DNA from: Candidatus Marithrix sp.
Lineage (GTDB): Bacteria; Pseudomonadota; Gammaproteobacteria; Beggiatoales; Beggiatoaceae
Length of the DNA: 42,247 nt
Direction of reading: 5' to 3'
Assembly: GCA_016744775.1 (NCBI GenBank)
Contig: JADGDS010000009.1
Location: 1-42,247 of the forward strand
In this document: in pieces, positions 33,740 through 41,920 of the stretch
How the letters are laid out: the number at the start of each line of letters is the position of its first letter
Position numbering within the stretch: position 1 is the stretch's first letter
Program-made: the position numbers and the translations under genes
The notes under the pieces: generated by a model
What the model was told of the DNA's origin: nothing
The model's database searches: none
Seen by the model: only the letters and a program-made list of their open reading frames with translations

Positions 33740-35107
33740 TTATGATTTACGTAATAAATAATTTAAAATCGGCGGAGTGAATAAGGTAGTTAAAATTACC
33801 ATTATAATGATAACAGAGAACAATTCTTCTGAAATCACACCAAGTTGATTACCAATCATGGCAAAAATTAAACCGACTTCGCCTCTAGGTGCCATTCCCC
33901 AACCAACAATCCATTTATTCACATCTTTTCCTGCCATTAAACCTGAAGCTAATTTTCCGATAAAGGCGACTGCTGTAATAGCTAAAGCGATAGCTAAGAT
34001 TTTAGGATCAAATAAAGTTTCTAATTTAACTTGCATCCCTGTGATTACGAAAAATATAGGTACTAAAAAATAACCCAAAGGTTCTACAAGGTAATTCATA
34101 TGATGATCATTATGCTTGCTTAAAATATTGTTCACCTTTTCTTTAGTGTTATCATCAGTATCTATAATAGCTTTATTGATTTCTTCATTAATTTCAGGAT
34201 GATCAAATCTATTAAAATGAACAGGTTCTAATAATAATCCAGCGGCAAAAGCTCCAATTATAGGAGCTAAACCGGCTAAATGTGCCAAATAAGCAAAAAT
34301 TAATCCTAAGCTGATGACAAGAGTAAACCTCATGCTCATACCACTGTGAATTTTCGAGAAAATCTGTCCAATTTTAGGTGCTAATAATTGTCCTAAAAAT
34401 AAAGCTAATACTAGAAAAGCAACAGCCTTCATAGTAATCATACTGATATTAGAGACACTAACTGCGCCTGTAACAACAATAGCTGATACAACTGCCAATA
34501 TAATCAAGCCAATAACATCATCAATAACAGCGGCACCCAAGACAATTTGTGCTTCTTTGGTTTGTAATTTATTTAAATCTTTGAAGACTCTACCGGTAAT
34601 ACCCACTGAAGTTGCTGTGAGAGTGGCACCTAAAAATAAATAGGAATTAAAGTCTAAGCCGGGCATTAATAACTGACCAACATAAAATCCTAATGCAAAT
34701 GGAAGTGCAACTCCTACAACTGCAACCAATAAGGCTCTGAATCCAACTTTACGCATCTCCTCAATATTAGATTCTAAGCCTATTTGGAAAAGTAAGATTA
34801 CAACACCTAATTCGGCAAGAAATAAAATAATATGATTGGTTTTAATAGGTTCAAAGATATTAATACCAAATAAGAACAAATTACCTATTATTACCCCGAT
34901 AATTAATTCACCTAATACTGCTGGCTGTTTAATTTTTTCAACTAAGCTAGATAATTTGGCTAATAATAATATTATAGGAATCCATAATAAATTTATGGTA
35001 TTTTCCCCTCCGCCGCTGGCAAAAGCTAAGGGGGTGAAGAATAAAAATAGGAGAACAATCATCCTATGTGATTTATTGTATTGATAATTCAAATTAATTG
35101 ATTTCAT
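33740..35107 (-). CDS. CPA2-family cation/proton antiporter (KefB/NapA-like)
   Basis: About 455 residues from ATG 35107. An ATG at 35143 adds 12 codons, and one at 35062 would start at the signal-like segment MIVLLFLFFTPLAFASGGG. Some 12-13 helices are visible. Family landmarks: KQPAVLGELIIGVIIGNLFL, ELGVVILLFQIGLESNIEEM, FLGATLTATSVGITGRVFKD and the ion-site strand AAVIDDVIGLIILAVVSAIV with Asp-Asp. GLAPIIGAFAAGLLLEP and GWGMAPRGEVGLIFAMIGNQ follow. There is no C-terminal TrkA-N (KTN) domain, so it is a short NapA/KefB-core type. It exchanges Na+ or K+ for H+ at the inner membrane. A charged loop near residue 340 (DTDDNTKEKVNNILSKHNDH) is an insertion. Confidence 0.9.
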   Translation of the reverse strand: MKSINLNYQYNKSHRMIVLLFLFFTPLAFASGGGENTINLLWIPIILLLAKLSSLVEKIKQPAVLGELIIGVIIGNLFLFGINIFEPIKTNHIILFLAELGVVILLFQIGLESNIEEMRKVGFRALLVAVVGVALPFALGFYVGQLLMPGLDFNSYLFLGATLTATSVGITGRVFKDLNKLQTKEAQIVLGAAVIDDVIGLIILAVVSAIVVTGAVSVSNISMITMKAVAFLVLALFLGQLLAPKIGQIFSKIHSGMSMRFTLVISLGLIFAYLAHLAGLAPIIGAFAAGLLLEPVHFNRFDHPEINEEINKAIIDTDDNTKEKVNNILSKHNDHHMNYLVEPLGYFLVPIFFVITGMQVKLETLFDPKILAIALAITAVAFIGKLASGLMAGKDVNKWIVGWGMAPRGEVGLIFAMIGNQLGVISEELFSVIIIMVILTTLFTPPILNYLLRKS

Positions 35108-35169
35108 TTTAAAAAAATATGGCAAAACGCAATAGTTTATCATATTTTTGAGTTGTTTTATGATATTTC

Positions 35170-35261
35170 GTAGGTTGGGCTGACGAAAGGAAGCCCAACA
35201 ATTTTCACAATATTAATTTTTTCCATGATTCGTTGGGCTTCCTCTCGTCAGCCCAACCTAC
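35170..35261. repeat. REP/BIME palindrome downstream of RAYT
   Basis: GTAGGTTGGGCTGACG, AGGAAGCCCAACA, then CGTTGGGCTTCCTCTCGTCA and GCCCAACCTAC. It is a long imperfect palindrome of about 92 bp ending 4 bases before the RAYT stop codon. Almost identical to the copy at 35773-35857. The pair brackets the RAYT gene. Confidence 0.85.
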
Positions 35262-35265
35262 AAAT

Positions 35266-35739
35266 TTATTGAGCGGCTTTGAGATAGCTATGAAGTGATG
35301 AATAAGGCCAATCAATTGCCTGTTTTACCCAACCATGTTTGACAGGATTATTATGAATATAATCTACATGTTGTAGCCAATCAAATTCATCACGTATTGT
35401 ATGTTCCCAAAAACGACGCTGCCAAATGCCACGTTCTCGTTTTTTGATTCTTGAATCATTAATCAGTTCTGTTTTTGGAATATTACGTGAAAATATTGAT
35501 TTTATTAACATCCAACGTTTAGAATAATCAACATCATTTACCGATAATGTCCATATTGCATGAATATGATCAGGTAAAATCACAATTGCATCAATAGTAA
35601 ATGGATGACGAGATTTCACTTCTCGCATTGCATATCTCAACAGATCAATATGCTCAACGAGCAAAGATGAAGAACGATCCGCCAAATTTACAGTAAAAAA
35701 ATACGTGCCACCAGCAATCCTATAACGTCTATATTGCAT
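35266..35739 (-). CDS. REP-associated tyrosine transposase (RAYT)
   Basis: 157 residues of the Y1/HUH class (IS200/IS605-related). Markers: RRYRIAGGTYFFTVNL at the N-terminus, the HUH motif LPDHIHAIWTL with His58 and His60, WQRRFWEHTIRDEFDW, and the catalytic Tyr127 in HVDYIHNNPVKHGWV. RAYTs are single-copy or few-copy enzymes that nick and mobilise REP palindromes. Both sides of this gene carry the same REP palindrome (35170-35261 and 35773-35857), so the unit is a complete RAYT-REP locus. All catalytic residues look intact. Confidence 0.92.
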   Translation of the reverse strand: MQYRRYRIAGGTYFFTVNLADRSSSLLVEHIDLLRYAMREVKSRHPFTIDAIVILPDHIHAIWTLSVNDVDYSKRWMLIKSIFSRNIPKTELINDSRIKKRERGIWQRRFWEHTIRDEFDWLQHVDYIHNNPVKHGWVKQAIDWPYSSLHSYLKAAQ

Positions 35740-35772
35740 TTTTTATACCTTTTAAATGTAATTTTTTAAATT

Positions 35773-35857
35773 GTAGGTTGGGCTGACGACAGGAAGCCCA
35801 ACAATTTTCACAATTCTTCCATGATTCGTTGGGCTTCCTCTCGTCAGCCCAACCTAC
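35773..35857. repeat. REP/BIME palindrome upstream of RAYT
   Basis: About 85 bp. GTAGGTTGGGCTGACG, AGGAAGCCCAAC, and the complementary TTGGGCTTCCTCTCGTCAG, CCCAACCTAC. It differs from the 35170 copy mainly by a shorter loop. It lies 34 bases upstream of the RAYT start and 8 bases after the Lys-rich gene stop. Confidence 0.85.
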
Positions 35858-35865
35858 AATCTTTT

Positions 35866-36663
35866 TTATTTTTGAATCATATAACTTTCTTTAATTTTCC
35901 CTTCTAATGTATCATAAGTTTGTCCGGGTTTGAGTATAATTATTTGTTTTGTATATAATATAATTGGTATTGAATAGTCTGGTTTTATTTTATCTATTTC
36001 TATTGTAAATCCTTCTCTATATAAGTCGTTTTTTCCATTTATCCATATTGTGCTTGTTCCATCACTGCGTGTCATTAAGCCTTCAAAGTTTATATATCTT
36101 GGTAATTTGGGTTTTGGAATTTCAATTTTTTTCGGTTTGGTGATTTTAATAGGTTTTTTCTGAACTATTTTTGGTTGTTCAATCTTTTTGATTTTAACAG
36201 GTGGTTTCTGGATTATTTTTTTGGGTTTTATGACTTTTATAGGTTTTTTCTTGACTAGTTTTTTTGGCTTAGTCTTTTTCTGTTTGGTGATTTTAACAGG
36301 CGGTTTCTTGACTTTTATAGGTTTTTTCTTAGCTATTTTTGGTTTCAGTTTTTTAGGTTTTCTGATTCGTTTTTTTGGCTTATTTTTTTTAGCTAATTTT
36401 CGTTTTTTAGGTTTTTTTATTTTAATACGGCGTTTTTTGACTCGTTTTTTTCGTTTAGTTTTTTTTCGTTTAGTTACTTTTTTGGGTTTCTTGACTCGTT
36501 TTTTTCGTTTAGGTTTTTTTATTGCTGGTTTGGCACGCGCTGCATCAAGTGCTTCACGTTGTGCTGGTGTTGTGAATAAACGTAATAAGCCTTCTGCTTT
36601 TATTGCTTGAGATTGGGTGCATAGTAAGATTATTATTAGTAATAATTGCAGAGGCGGTTTCAT
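35866..36663 (-). CDS. Secreted or periplasmic Lys/Pro-rich repeat protein
   Basis: 265 residues. The signal peptide (LLLIIILLCTQSQAIKAEG) is followed by a short helix, LRLFTTPAQREALDAARAKP. Then comes ~140 residues of almost pure Lys/Pro/Arg repeat (units such as KKPIKVKKPPVKI and KPKKRIRKPKKLKPK). The last ~75 residues are a folded domain: INFEGLMTRSDGTSTIWING, then KNDLYREGFTIEIDKIK and LKPGQTYDTLEGKIKES. The tail resembles small domains of type IV pilus or secretion biogenesis proteins (GxMxRSDGxxxxWxNG ... LxxGQ) as I recall. The Lys/Pro stretch could span the periplasm like TonB or bind wall or nucleic acid. It has its own upstream region, divergent from the lectin gene. Confidence 0.65.
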   Translation of the reverse strand: MKPPLQLLLIIILLCTQSQAIKAEGLLRLFTTPAQREALDAARAKPAIKKPKRKKRVKKPKKVTKRKKTKRKKRVKKRRIKIKKPKKRKLAKKNKPKKRIRKPKKLKPKIAKKKPIKVKKPPVKITKQKKTKPKKLVKKKPIKVIKPKKIIQKPPVKIKKIEQPKIVQKKPIKITKPKKIEIPKPKLPRYINFEGLMTRSDGTSTIWINGKNDLYREGFTIEIDKIKPDYSIPIILYTKQIIILKPGQTYDTLEGKIKESYMIQK

Positions 36664-36705
36664 TCAATTAGTATATAAAAAGTATTATAAATATGTCAAT
36701 TTTTT

Positions 36706-36734
36706 TTGCTTTTAATTTATTTATTAAATATAAT
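36706..36734 (+). promoter_or_regulatory. Sigma70-like promoter of the lectin gene
   Basis: TTGCTT (36706-36711), a 17-base spacer, then a perfect TATAAT (36729-36734). The lectin-like gene begins 38 bases later at 36773, with GTAGGATATT as the SD region. Spacing and position are as expected. Confidence 0.6.
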
Positions 36735-36772
36735 ATCAAATTCTTAATTAACTTAGATGTAGGATATTTTTA

Positions 36773-37423
36773 ATGAAAAAATTATTGAGTTATTGTATGA
36801 CTGGAGTTTTACTTGGTTTAATAACAAGCAATGTCTTGGCTGAACGTTTGCAATGGAAAGTTGAAGACGGTGGGAATGGGCATTATTACGAAGGTTTTGA
36901 TGCTAGTGTTATTTGGAGTGAAGCCAATAATTTGGCAAAAGCATTGGGTGGGCATTTGGTAACTATCACTTCAGATGCAGAAAACCGATGGGTTTTTGAT
37001 AATGTTGGTAAAATTGGGTATTTCTTAGGAGCAACCGATGCGCTTGAGGAAGGAAAATGGACATGGATTACTAATGAAGAATGGGTGTACGATCGCTGGG
37101 CTAGTGGTGAGCCTAATAATTATGGTGGTAATGAGAATTTCTTAACTTATCATAATACACCTTATGCGTGGAATGATATTCCGGGAAACCATAAAGCAAA
37201 AGGATTTATTGTAGAATATGAAAATGATGGATCATCAACGCAGCCAACGCCTGAGACTTGTAAACCTGCCACTCTATCTTATGACTTCAAACTGCATATT
37301 CCGCTTCTACATTATTCTCCACTTGCTGGTAATGACGATATTATGCCTTTATCAGTTGATATGAAAATGACAAATTCTAGTCCATATATATTTCAAGTTA
37401 TTGATTATAAAGTTATTAAATAA
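36773..37423 (+). CDS. Secreted C-type-lectin-domain protein
   Basis: 216 residues. Signal peptide MTGVLLGLITSNVLAERLQW with cleavage near LA/ER. The CTLD, about 30-155, carries HYYEGFDASVIWSEANNLAK, GGHLVTITSDAENRWVFDNV, the EPN sugar/calcium motif in WASGEPNNYGGNENFLTY, and WNDIPGNHKAKGFIVEYE (the WND strand). EPN suggests mannose-type specificity in classic CTLDs. The last ~60 residues are a separate strand-rich tail, LSYDFKLHIPLLHYSPLAGN, which I do not recognise. Cysteine bridges of animal CTLDs are absent, as in many bacterial ones. It probably acts outside the cell in adhesion or sheath. A MITE-type repeat begins 8 bases after its stop. Confidence 0.85.
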   Translation: MKKLLSYCMTGVLLGLITSNVLAERLQWKVEDGGNGHYYEGFDASVIWSEANNLAKALGGHLVTITSDAENRWVFDNVGKIGYFLGATDALEEGKWTWITNEEWVYDRWASGEPNNYGGNENFLTYHNTPYAWNDIPGNHKAKGFIVEYENDGSSTQPTPETCKPATLSYDFKLHIPLLHYSPLAGNDDIMPLSVDMKMTNSSPYIFQVIDYKVIK

Positions 37424-37430
37424 TTTTTTT

Positions 37431-37567
37431 CTCGTTCCCACGCTCCGGCGTGGTAACGCATGTACAGACGCTCCAGCGTCAAGTGTTTTTATCTTTATAC
37501 TCGGCGCTGGAGCGCCGACACATGCGTTACCACGCTGGAGCGTGGGAACGAGAGTGCGTAACATCAG
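37431..37567. repeat. Left-truncated copy of the CTGATGTTACGCA MITE
   Basis: CTCGTTCCCACGCTCC and CATGCGTTACCACGCTGGAG with the GGCGCTGGAGCGCC core, ending TGCGTAACATCAG at 37567. The right end matches the MITE at 3873-4043. The left terminal CTGATGTTACGCA is missing, so it is truncated. The stop codon of the 974-codon membrane protein gene (37564-37566) lies inside the right terminal repeat. Confidence 0.8.
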
Positions 37568-40416
37568 ATATGAAAAGTAAATTCTAATTTTCGTTTTAAT
37601 ACTGTTTTGCCTGCTATGTTTATTGCAATTTCTAATTTGTCGAATCTTATTGGTTTATTGCTAGCCGTATAAGAGTTTATCGCTTCTGTATCTATAAATA
37701 GATATAGAGTTAGTATGTTTGTTAGGGTTTCTATTATCTTAGTTTGTAATTCTTCGCCTTTGAAGCCTATCGGTATTGAGTTACTTTCTGTTAGTAATAT
37801 TCCGTTTTCGCTGAATTGATTGTTGTCATAGTTTATTTCTATTTCTATTTCAATTTCTGGTTTGCGCTTGTCATGTTTAACTACTATGGTTCCTAGTAGT
37901 TGTTTGGTGGCTGTATTTAAGTCAATTTCTATGTTATTTAGAGCTAGCCAGTTTAATTTTAACTGATAGCGACGGCGATAGTAAAATTCATAAAATAGTA
38001 ATATAAATAGGCTTATTTGTATTATTGCAAATATTGATGCTGTAATCCAGATTTGTTGGTTGAATTCTGTTCGTGGTTTTAGTATGCGATTTTTAGCTGT
38101 TTCTTGGTTTAAGCCTTGGCTTGCATCTTTTAATGGATCATATAGTTCTAGTAGAGTTTTATCATCTAATATTCGTTCTGGAAATATGTTAGAAAAAAAA
38201 CTGTGTGCTGGTATGATTAGAGGTTTTATGCTGTCTATTTTGATGCTGTTATCATCAATGTTTAACCATTGGTGTGTATATATATCTGGAATATTATAAT
38301 GAAATTTTAGCTTAAATTTTATTTCCAAATCTTTTAATAGCAATTTATTTGTATCAATAAAAGGAATAAATATTGTGCCATCTGCTTGAACTTGGCAAAT
38401 TTTGGTTTTTATACAAGCTGTTATTGAGCTAGGAATTTCTATATGGTTAATTTCTTTATTAAAGAATATTTCTATTGTTTCTGGTTTCCAATATTCAGAT
38501 GCCGCTATTTTTAAGTTAATTTTTTTGTTACTGATTTGTATTATTTTTTCATTAGATATTGCGATTCTGTCTAATTTTACTTGTTTTGGATAGTCAAGTA
38601 TGTCTTCTAATTGTTTTGGATTTGGAGAAATTTCGGCTACTTTGTAATTTAAATTATTATCACTATTTGATGATTTCAGGATAATATTTGTTTTATCTTG
38701 AATTTGAAAAAATTGTTTTACTTTTTTAGCTATTTCATTAGGCGGTTCTTGATTGTTATTTGTTTGTTTATCTAACGTAATCAGAATGGTGCGAGCAAAT
38801 GTTGGTATATTTTTTAGTTGTTGCTCAACATAGGGTAATACTGTCATTTTTGCTAAAAAATGAGAATAGTTTGTGCCTTTAGCGCGATTCTGTTGAGACA
38901 TTAGTTCACTTAATGTGTTACTAAAAGCTAGTTGATCTTGCCCTTGTTTTATCTTTTGCCATTTAAATTTTGAATCTACAAATATTAAGGATAGATAATC
39001 TAGTTTTGGGCGGTAAGGGTTTGTTCCTGTATATAATAATTTAGGTAAATTAACTGCAATTAAATATCGTGCTACTTGATCAATTTCTACTGTATCTTGT
39101 ATTAATACAATAAAATTTGTGTTGTCTCTAGGTAGTGTAGTAGCGATTTTTTCTGGTATTACACGAGGAATTGTTTCTAAGTGTGGATATAAATGTTGAT
39201 TGGTGATTATAAATACCAGCGTTATAATTGTAATACTAAGTTTTAAAGGTGTTAAGAGGCGATAAAGTTGAGTTGCAATATAGGATAAAAATTTTACAAA
39301 TTTAATTGCCCAATTTTCACCCATTACTTTGATATATAATTTATCTGTTGAGCTATTATTTTTTGCCGCTAATGGAATTGTGTTTAAAGCGGCACGTATT
39401 TTTTGTATTGATAAGTCTTGTAGTAGCCGCTCACGTAACCAATTGGGCATATAGGCTTGACGAAACCAAGGTAGGCGAATCAGTTTAGTTATATTAAGGC
39501 TGTTAAATTGATTTCCTAGGTGTCGTGTTAATGCCCAATGTAATTCTGGATATGCAGCGATGGCACATAGACATTGATAGTTGTCTTTGCCTAAATAGGT
39601 TTGAATTTGTTTTAATAATTCTGTTTGTACTGTTGGTTCTGGTGCATTTGCTTCTAACCAACGGCTTGGATATTCATATAAGTATCTTGGATATTCAGAG
39701 TGCCATTCTCTATCTATTTGTAACTCTGTAGCGCGTTGTGGGATTTCATCTATTGATGAGAGGTAAAAATTGTCAATTTTTAAGGAATTTTTATTCCATA
39801 TATCATCTAAAGTCAATAGGATACAATTTGACCAATGTGAGGAATGTAAGATCCATTTTAATAAATCATTGGTAATGGGGTTATTACCTTCAGAGATAAT
39901 TATTAGAGGGTTTTCAGGGGAATAATTGTTTAAATCTGTTAGTAATTCTGGTGAAATCTGTGCTTGTGTTTTATAGCCGCTATGAGGATTAGCTTTAAAA
40001 AAATAACGAGTAATAGCAATATCTTGTTCTCTTAATTGATCAATTAAGCGATCAAAAAATTCGGCTTGATGATCGTTAAAACTAACTTTTTCTATTAAAA
40101 CTACAAATTCTTTGTTTGTTATATCTGCTTGTTGGCGCAGGAATTTTGCTATTTGTGCAATATGTTGTGGATTTGGTTCTGAAATTTGAACGGCTAATTT
40201 TTCAATAGCCAATCTAGGCTTTGAGATTTGAAAACTATCTAATTCTCTACGTCGCCACCATAAGTTAAATATTAAGATTAATGGTATTGCTAATAATGCC
40301 CATGTATAAACAACTGGGAAATCTGATAGTTGAATATTATTGGGTATAATACTGATTAATATTGTAATAATAAACAAATATATAAGGCGTAATAATGAAA
40401 ATTTACGATGATTCAT
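37564..40416 (-). CDS. Large multi-domain inner-membrane protein, unknown
   Basis: About 950 residues from ATG 40416 (MNHRKFSLLRLIYLF). Upstream ATGs at 40440 and 40488 extend it; the 40488 start would translate a repeat (40450-40478) and is unlikely. Two N-terminal helices (FIITILISIIPNNI, VVYTWALLAIPLILIFNLWW) come first. A cytosolic domain follows (LIEKVSFNDHQAEFFDRLID, NPLIIISEGNNPITNDLLKW), then a CAIAAYPELHWALTRHLG and RLPWFRQAYMPNWLRERLLQ region. A third helix (ITIITLVFIITNQHL), a beta-rich periplasmic part and a last helix (ASIFAIIQISLFILLFYEFY) complete it. The NDHQA...F and YPELHW...LPWF...MPxWLRERL pattern is one I have seen in large uncharacterised proteins of sulfur bacteria. The end may be altered by the MITE that supplies the stop. 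Confidence 0.7.
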   Translation of the reverse strand: MNHRKFSLLRLIYLFIITILISIIPNNIQLSDFPVVYTWALLAIPLILIFNLWWRRRELDSFQISKPRLAIEKLAVQISEPNPQHIAQIAKFLRQQADITNKEFVVLIEKVSFNDHQAEFFDRLIDQLREQDIAITRYFFKANPHSGYKTQAQISPELLTDLNNYSPENPLIIISEGNNPITNDLLKWILHSSHWSNCILLTLDDIWNKNSLKIDNFYLSSIDEIPQRATELQIDREWHSEYPRYLYEYPSRWLEANAPEPTVQTELLKQIQTYLGKDNYQCLCAIAAYPELHWALTRHLGNQFNSLNITKLIRLPWFRQAYMPNWLRERLLQDLSIQKIRAALNTIPLAAKNNSSTDKLYIKVMGENWAIKFVKFLSYIATQLYRLLTPLKLSITIITLVFIITNQHLYPHLETIPRVIPEKIATTLPRDNTNFIVLIQDTVEIDQVARYLIAVNLPKLLYTGTNPYRPKLDYLSLIFVDSKFKWQKIKQGQDQLAFSNTLSELMSQQNRAKGTNYSHFLAKMTVLPYVEQQLKNIPTFARTILITLDKQTNNNQEPPNEIAKKVKQFFQIQDKTNIILKSSNSDNNLNYKVAEISPNPKQLEDILDYPKQVKLDRIAISNEKIIQISNKKINLKIAASEYWKPETIEIFFNKEINHIEIPSSITACIKTKICQVQADGTIFIPFIDTNKLLLKDLEIKFKLKFHYNIPDIYTHQWLNIDDNSIKIDSIKPLIIPAHSFFSNIFPERILDDKTLLELYDPLKDASQGLNQETAKNRILKPRTEFNQQIWITASIFAIIQISLFILLFYEFYYRRRYQLKLNWLALNNIEIDLNTATKQLLGTIVVKHDKRKPEIEIEIEINYDNNQFSENGILLTESNSIPIGFKGEELQTKIIETLTNILTLYLFIDTEAINSYTASNKPIRFDKLEIAINIAGKTVLKRKLEFTFHI

Positions 40417-40449
40417 TTTAGTTAGTTTCTTTCCTTGCATCCAATTATT

Positions 40450-40478
40450 CTCGTTCCCTCTAGGAACGTGGGAACGAG
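40450..40478. repeat. Short hairpin of the CTCGTTCCC family
   Basis: CTCGTTCCC, then TCTAGGAACGT, then GGGAACGAG. A 9-bp perfect stem, 6 bases after the gltX stop codon at 40485-40487 on the minus strand. It could end gltX transcription and shares its outer stem with the MITEs at 3873 and 37431. Confidence 0.65.
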
Positions 40479-40484
40479 GAAATA

Positions 40485-41846
40485 TCAATCTATAGTAAAA
40501 CGCTTTTTGGCTCGTTCAGTTCCCATTAGTGATAATAAATTAGCTAATTCTGGACCATGTGTTGCGCCTGTTAGGGCAGCGCGTAGGGGCATAAATAATT
40601 TTTTGCCTTTGGCTCCACTGGTTTGTTTTAGTAGTTTTATCAGTTCTTTATAGTCGCCTTGGCTGGTTTCTAAGGCTGCTATGGCATGGTGAAAAAATTC
40701 TTTGTCAGTGCTGTCAATGACGCTTTGGGCTTCTTGTTCTCGCACAATGTCGTCTGTGAATAATATTTTTGCCCATTCTACGGCTTGTTTTGGAAAGTTG
40801 ATGTTGGGGCGAATTGCTTTTATAAATTCATCACGCGCCGTTTCTGGTACTATTTGATGTACTTGTTCTCCCATCCATTGCCATAATTCTTCTGGGCTTG
40901 CTTTGATAAGGGCGCATTGTTGCCAATGTCTTAATTGTTGTTCGTCAAAACGAGCTGGGGCACGCCCTAGGCGTTCTATTGAGAATTGTTCTGCTAGTTG
41001 TTCTAATGATAATAAGTTATCATCTGTATAAGTATGACCTAATCTGGCTAAGTAGTTTATTAGTGCTGTTGCTAGCCAACCATCTTTTATCAGCCCTTGA
41101 ATATTTTGGCTGCCATTACGTTTTGATAGTGGTAAACCGTCATTACCTAATATCAGTGATATATGCCCGTATTGTGGAATTGGTAAGTTTAGGGCTTGTA
41201 AGATTAAAATTTGGCGCGGTGTATTAGTTAGATGATCTTCGCCGCGAAATACATGGGTAACTTCCATCAGTGCATCATCTACTGCGTTACAGAAGAAAAA
41301 TGCTGGTGTTCCATCAGCGCGACGAATTATAAAATCTCCTAAGTCATAACTAGCGAATTGTTGTGTTCCTCTAACTAGGTCATTAAATTCAACACGTTGT
41401 CCGCGCGGTACTCGAAAACGTAAAGTGGGTTTTAAGCCTTTTTCAAGTTTTGCGGCTCTTTCGGCTTCACTAAGATGGGTACAGGTACCTGCATAACGTG
41501 GTGCTTTTCCAGAGGCGCGTTGTAATTTTCGGGATAGTGTTAATTCTTCAGGTGTACAAAAGCATGGATAAGCAAGATCTTGTTGTTGTAGTTGTTGATA
41601 ATATTTAGCATAAATATCAAAGCGATCTGATTGTTTTTCTTGTTGTTGCCATAGTAAACCTAAGCTTTTTAGGTCTTGTTTTAATTGTTGAGTGTAAGTA
41701 TCTTTGCTACGCTCTAAATCAGTATCTTCTATTCTTAATATAAATACGCCTTTATGAGCATATAAGGCATTAAATAATGCGGTGCGGGCGTTACCTATAT
41801 GGATTAAGCCGGTAGGGCTGGGAGCAAAACGGGTTTTATGGTTCAT
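40485..41846 (-). CDS. gltX: Glutamyl-tRNA synthetase, short GltX type
   Basis: 453 residues. The class I HIGH motif appears as RFAPSPTGLIHIGNARTALF at the N-terminus; FILRIEDTDLERSKDTY follows. CFCTPEELTLSRKLQ, DDALMEVTHVFRGEDHLTNT and the KMSKS-type loop DGLPLSKRNGSQNIQGL come later. The sequence before SKR is LPL, not KL as in the principal E. coli enzyme. I associate this TPLSKRHGS-like loop with the second GltX type of many gammaproteobacteria, some of which charge tRNA-Gln or act as the paralog. The anticodon-binding domain (residues ~300-453) is complete. The tRNA specificity cannot be judged here. Confidence 0.93.
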   Translation of the reverse strand: MNHKTRFAPSPTGLIHIGNARTALFNALYAHKGVFILRIEDTDLERSKDTYTQQLKQDLKSLGLLWQQQEKQSDRFDIYAKYYQQLQQQDLAYPCFCTPEELTLSRKLQRASGKAPRYAGTCTHLSEAERAAKLEKGLKPTLRFRVPRGQRVEFNDLVRGTQQFASYDLGDFIIRRADGTPAFFFCNAVDDALMEVTHVFRGEDHLTNTPRQILILQALNLPIPQYGHISLILGNDGLPLSKRNGSQNIQGLIKDGWLATALINYLARLGHTYTDDNLLSLEQLAEQFSIERLGRAPARFDEQQLRHWQQCALIKASPEELWQWMGEQVHQIVPETARDEFIKAIRPNINFPKQAVEWAKILFTDDIVREQEAQSVIDSTDKEFFHHAIAALETSQGDYKELIKLLKQTSGAKGKKLFMPLRAALTGATHGPELANLLSLMGTERAKKRFTID

Positions 41847-41920
41847 GTTATATATTTTATGATTTAATATTATTATTGTATCATGAATTTGCTAAATCAG
41901 TGCAGTATCTGTAGGAGCAT

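Noticed and set aside
36188..36610. Plus-strand ORF of 140 codons rich in Phe/Leu/Gly
   Set aside because: It mirrors the Lys/Pro repeat of the minus-strand gene; the hydrophobic composition is a codon artefact.
37352..37564. A 70-codon ORF (VPTLQRGNACVGAPAP...)
   Set aside because: It is the translation of the MITE at 37431-37567 on the minus strand; this kind of peptide is a known repeat artefact.
40417..40488. N-terminal extension of the large membrane protein (MIFPRSHVPRGNENN...)
   Set aside because: It translates a hairpin repeat and overlaps the gltX stop; internal ATGs give a normal membrane-protein start.
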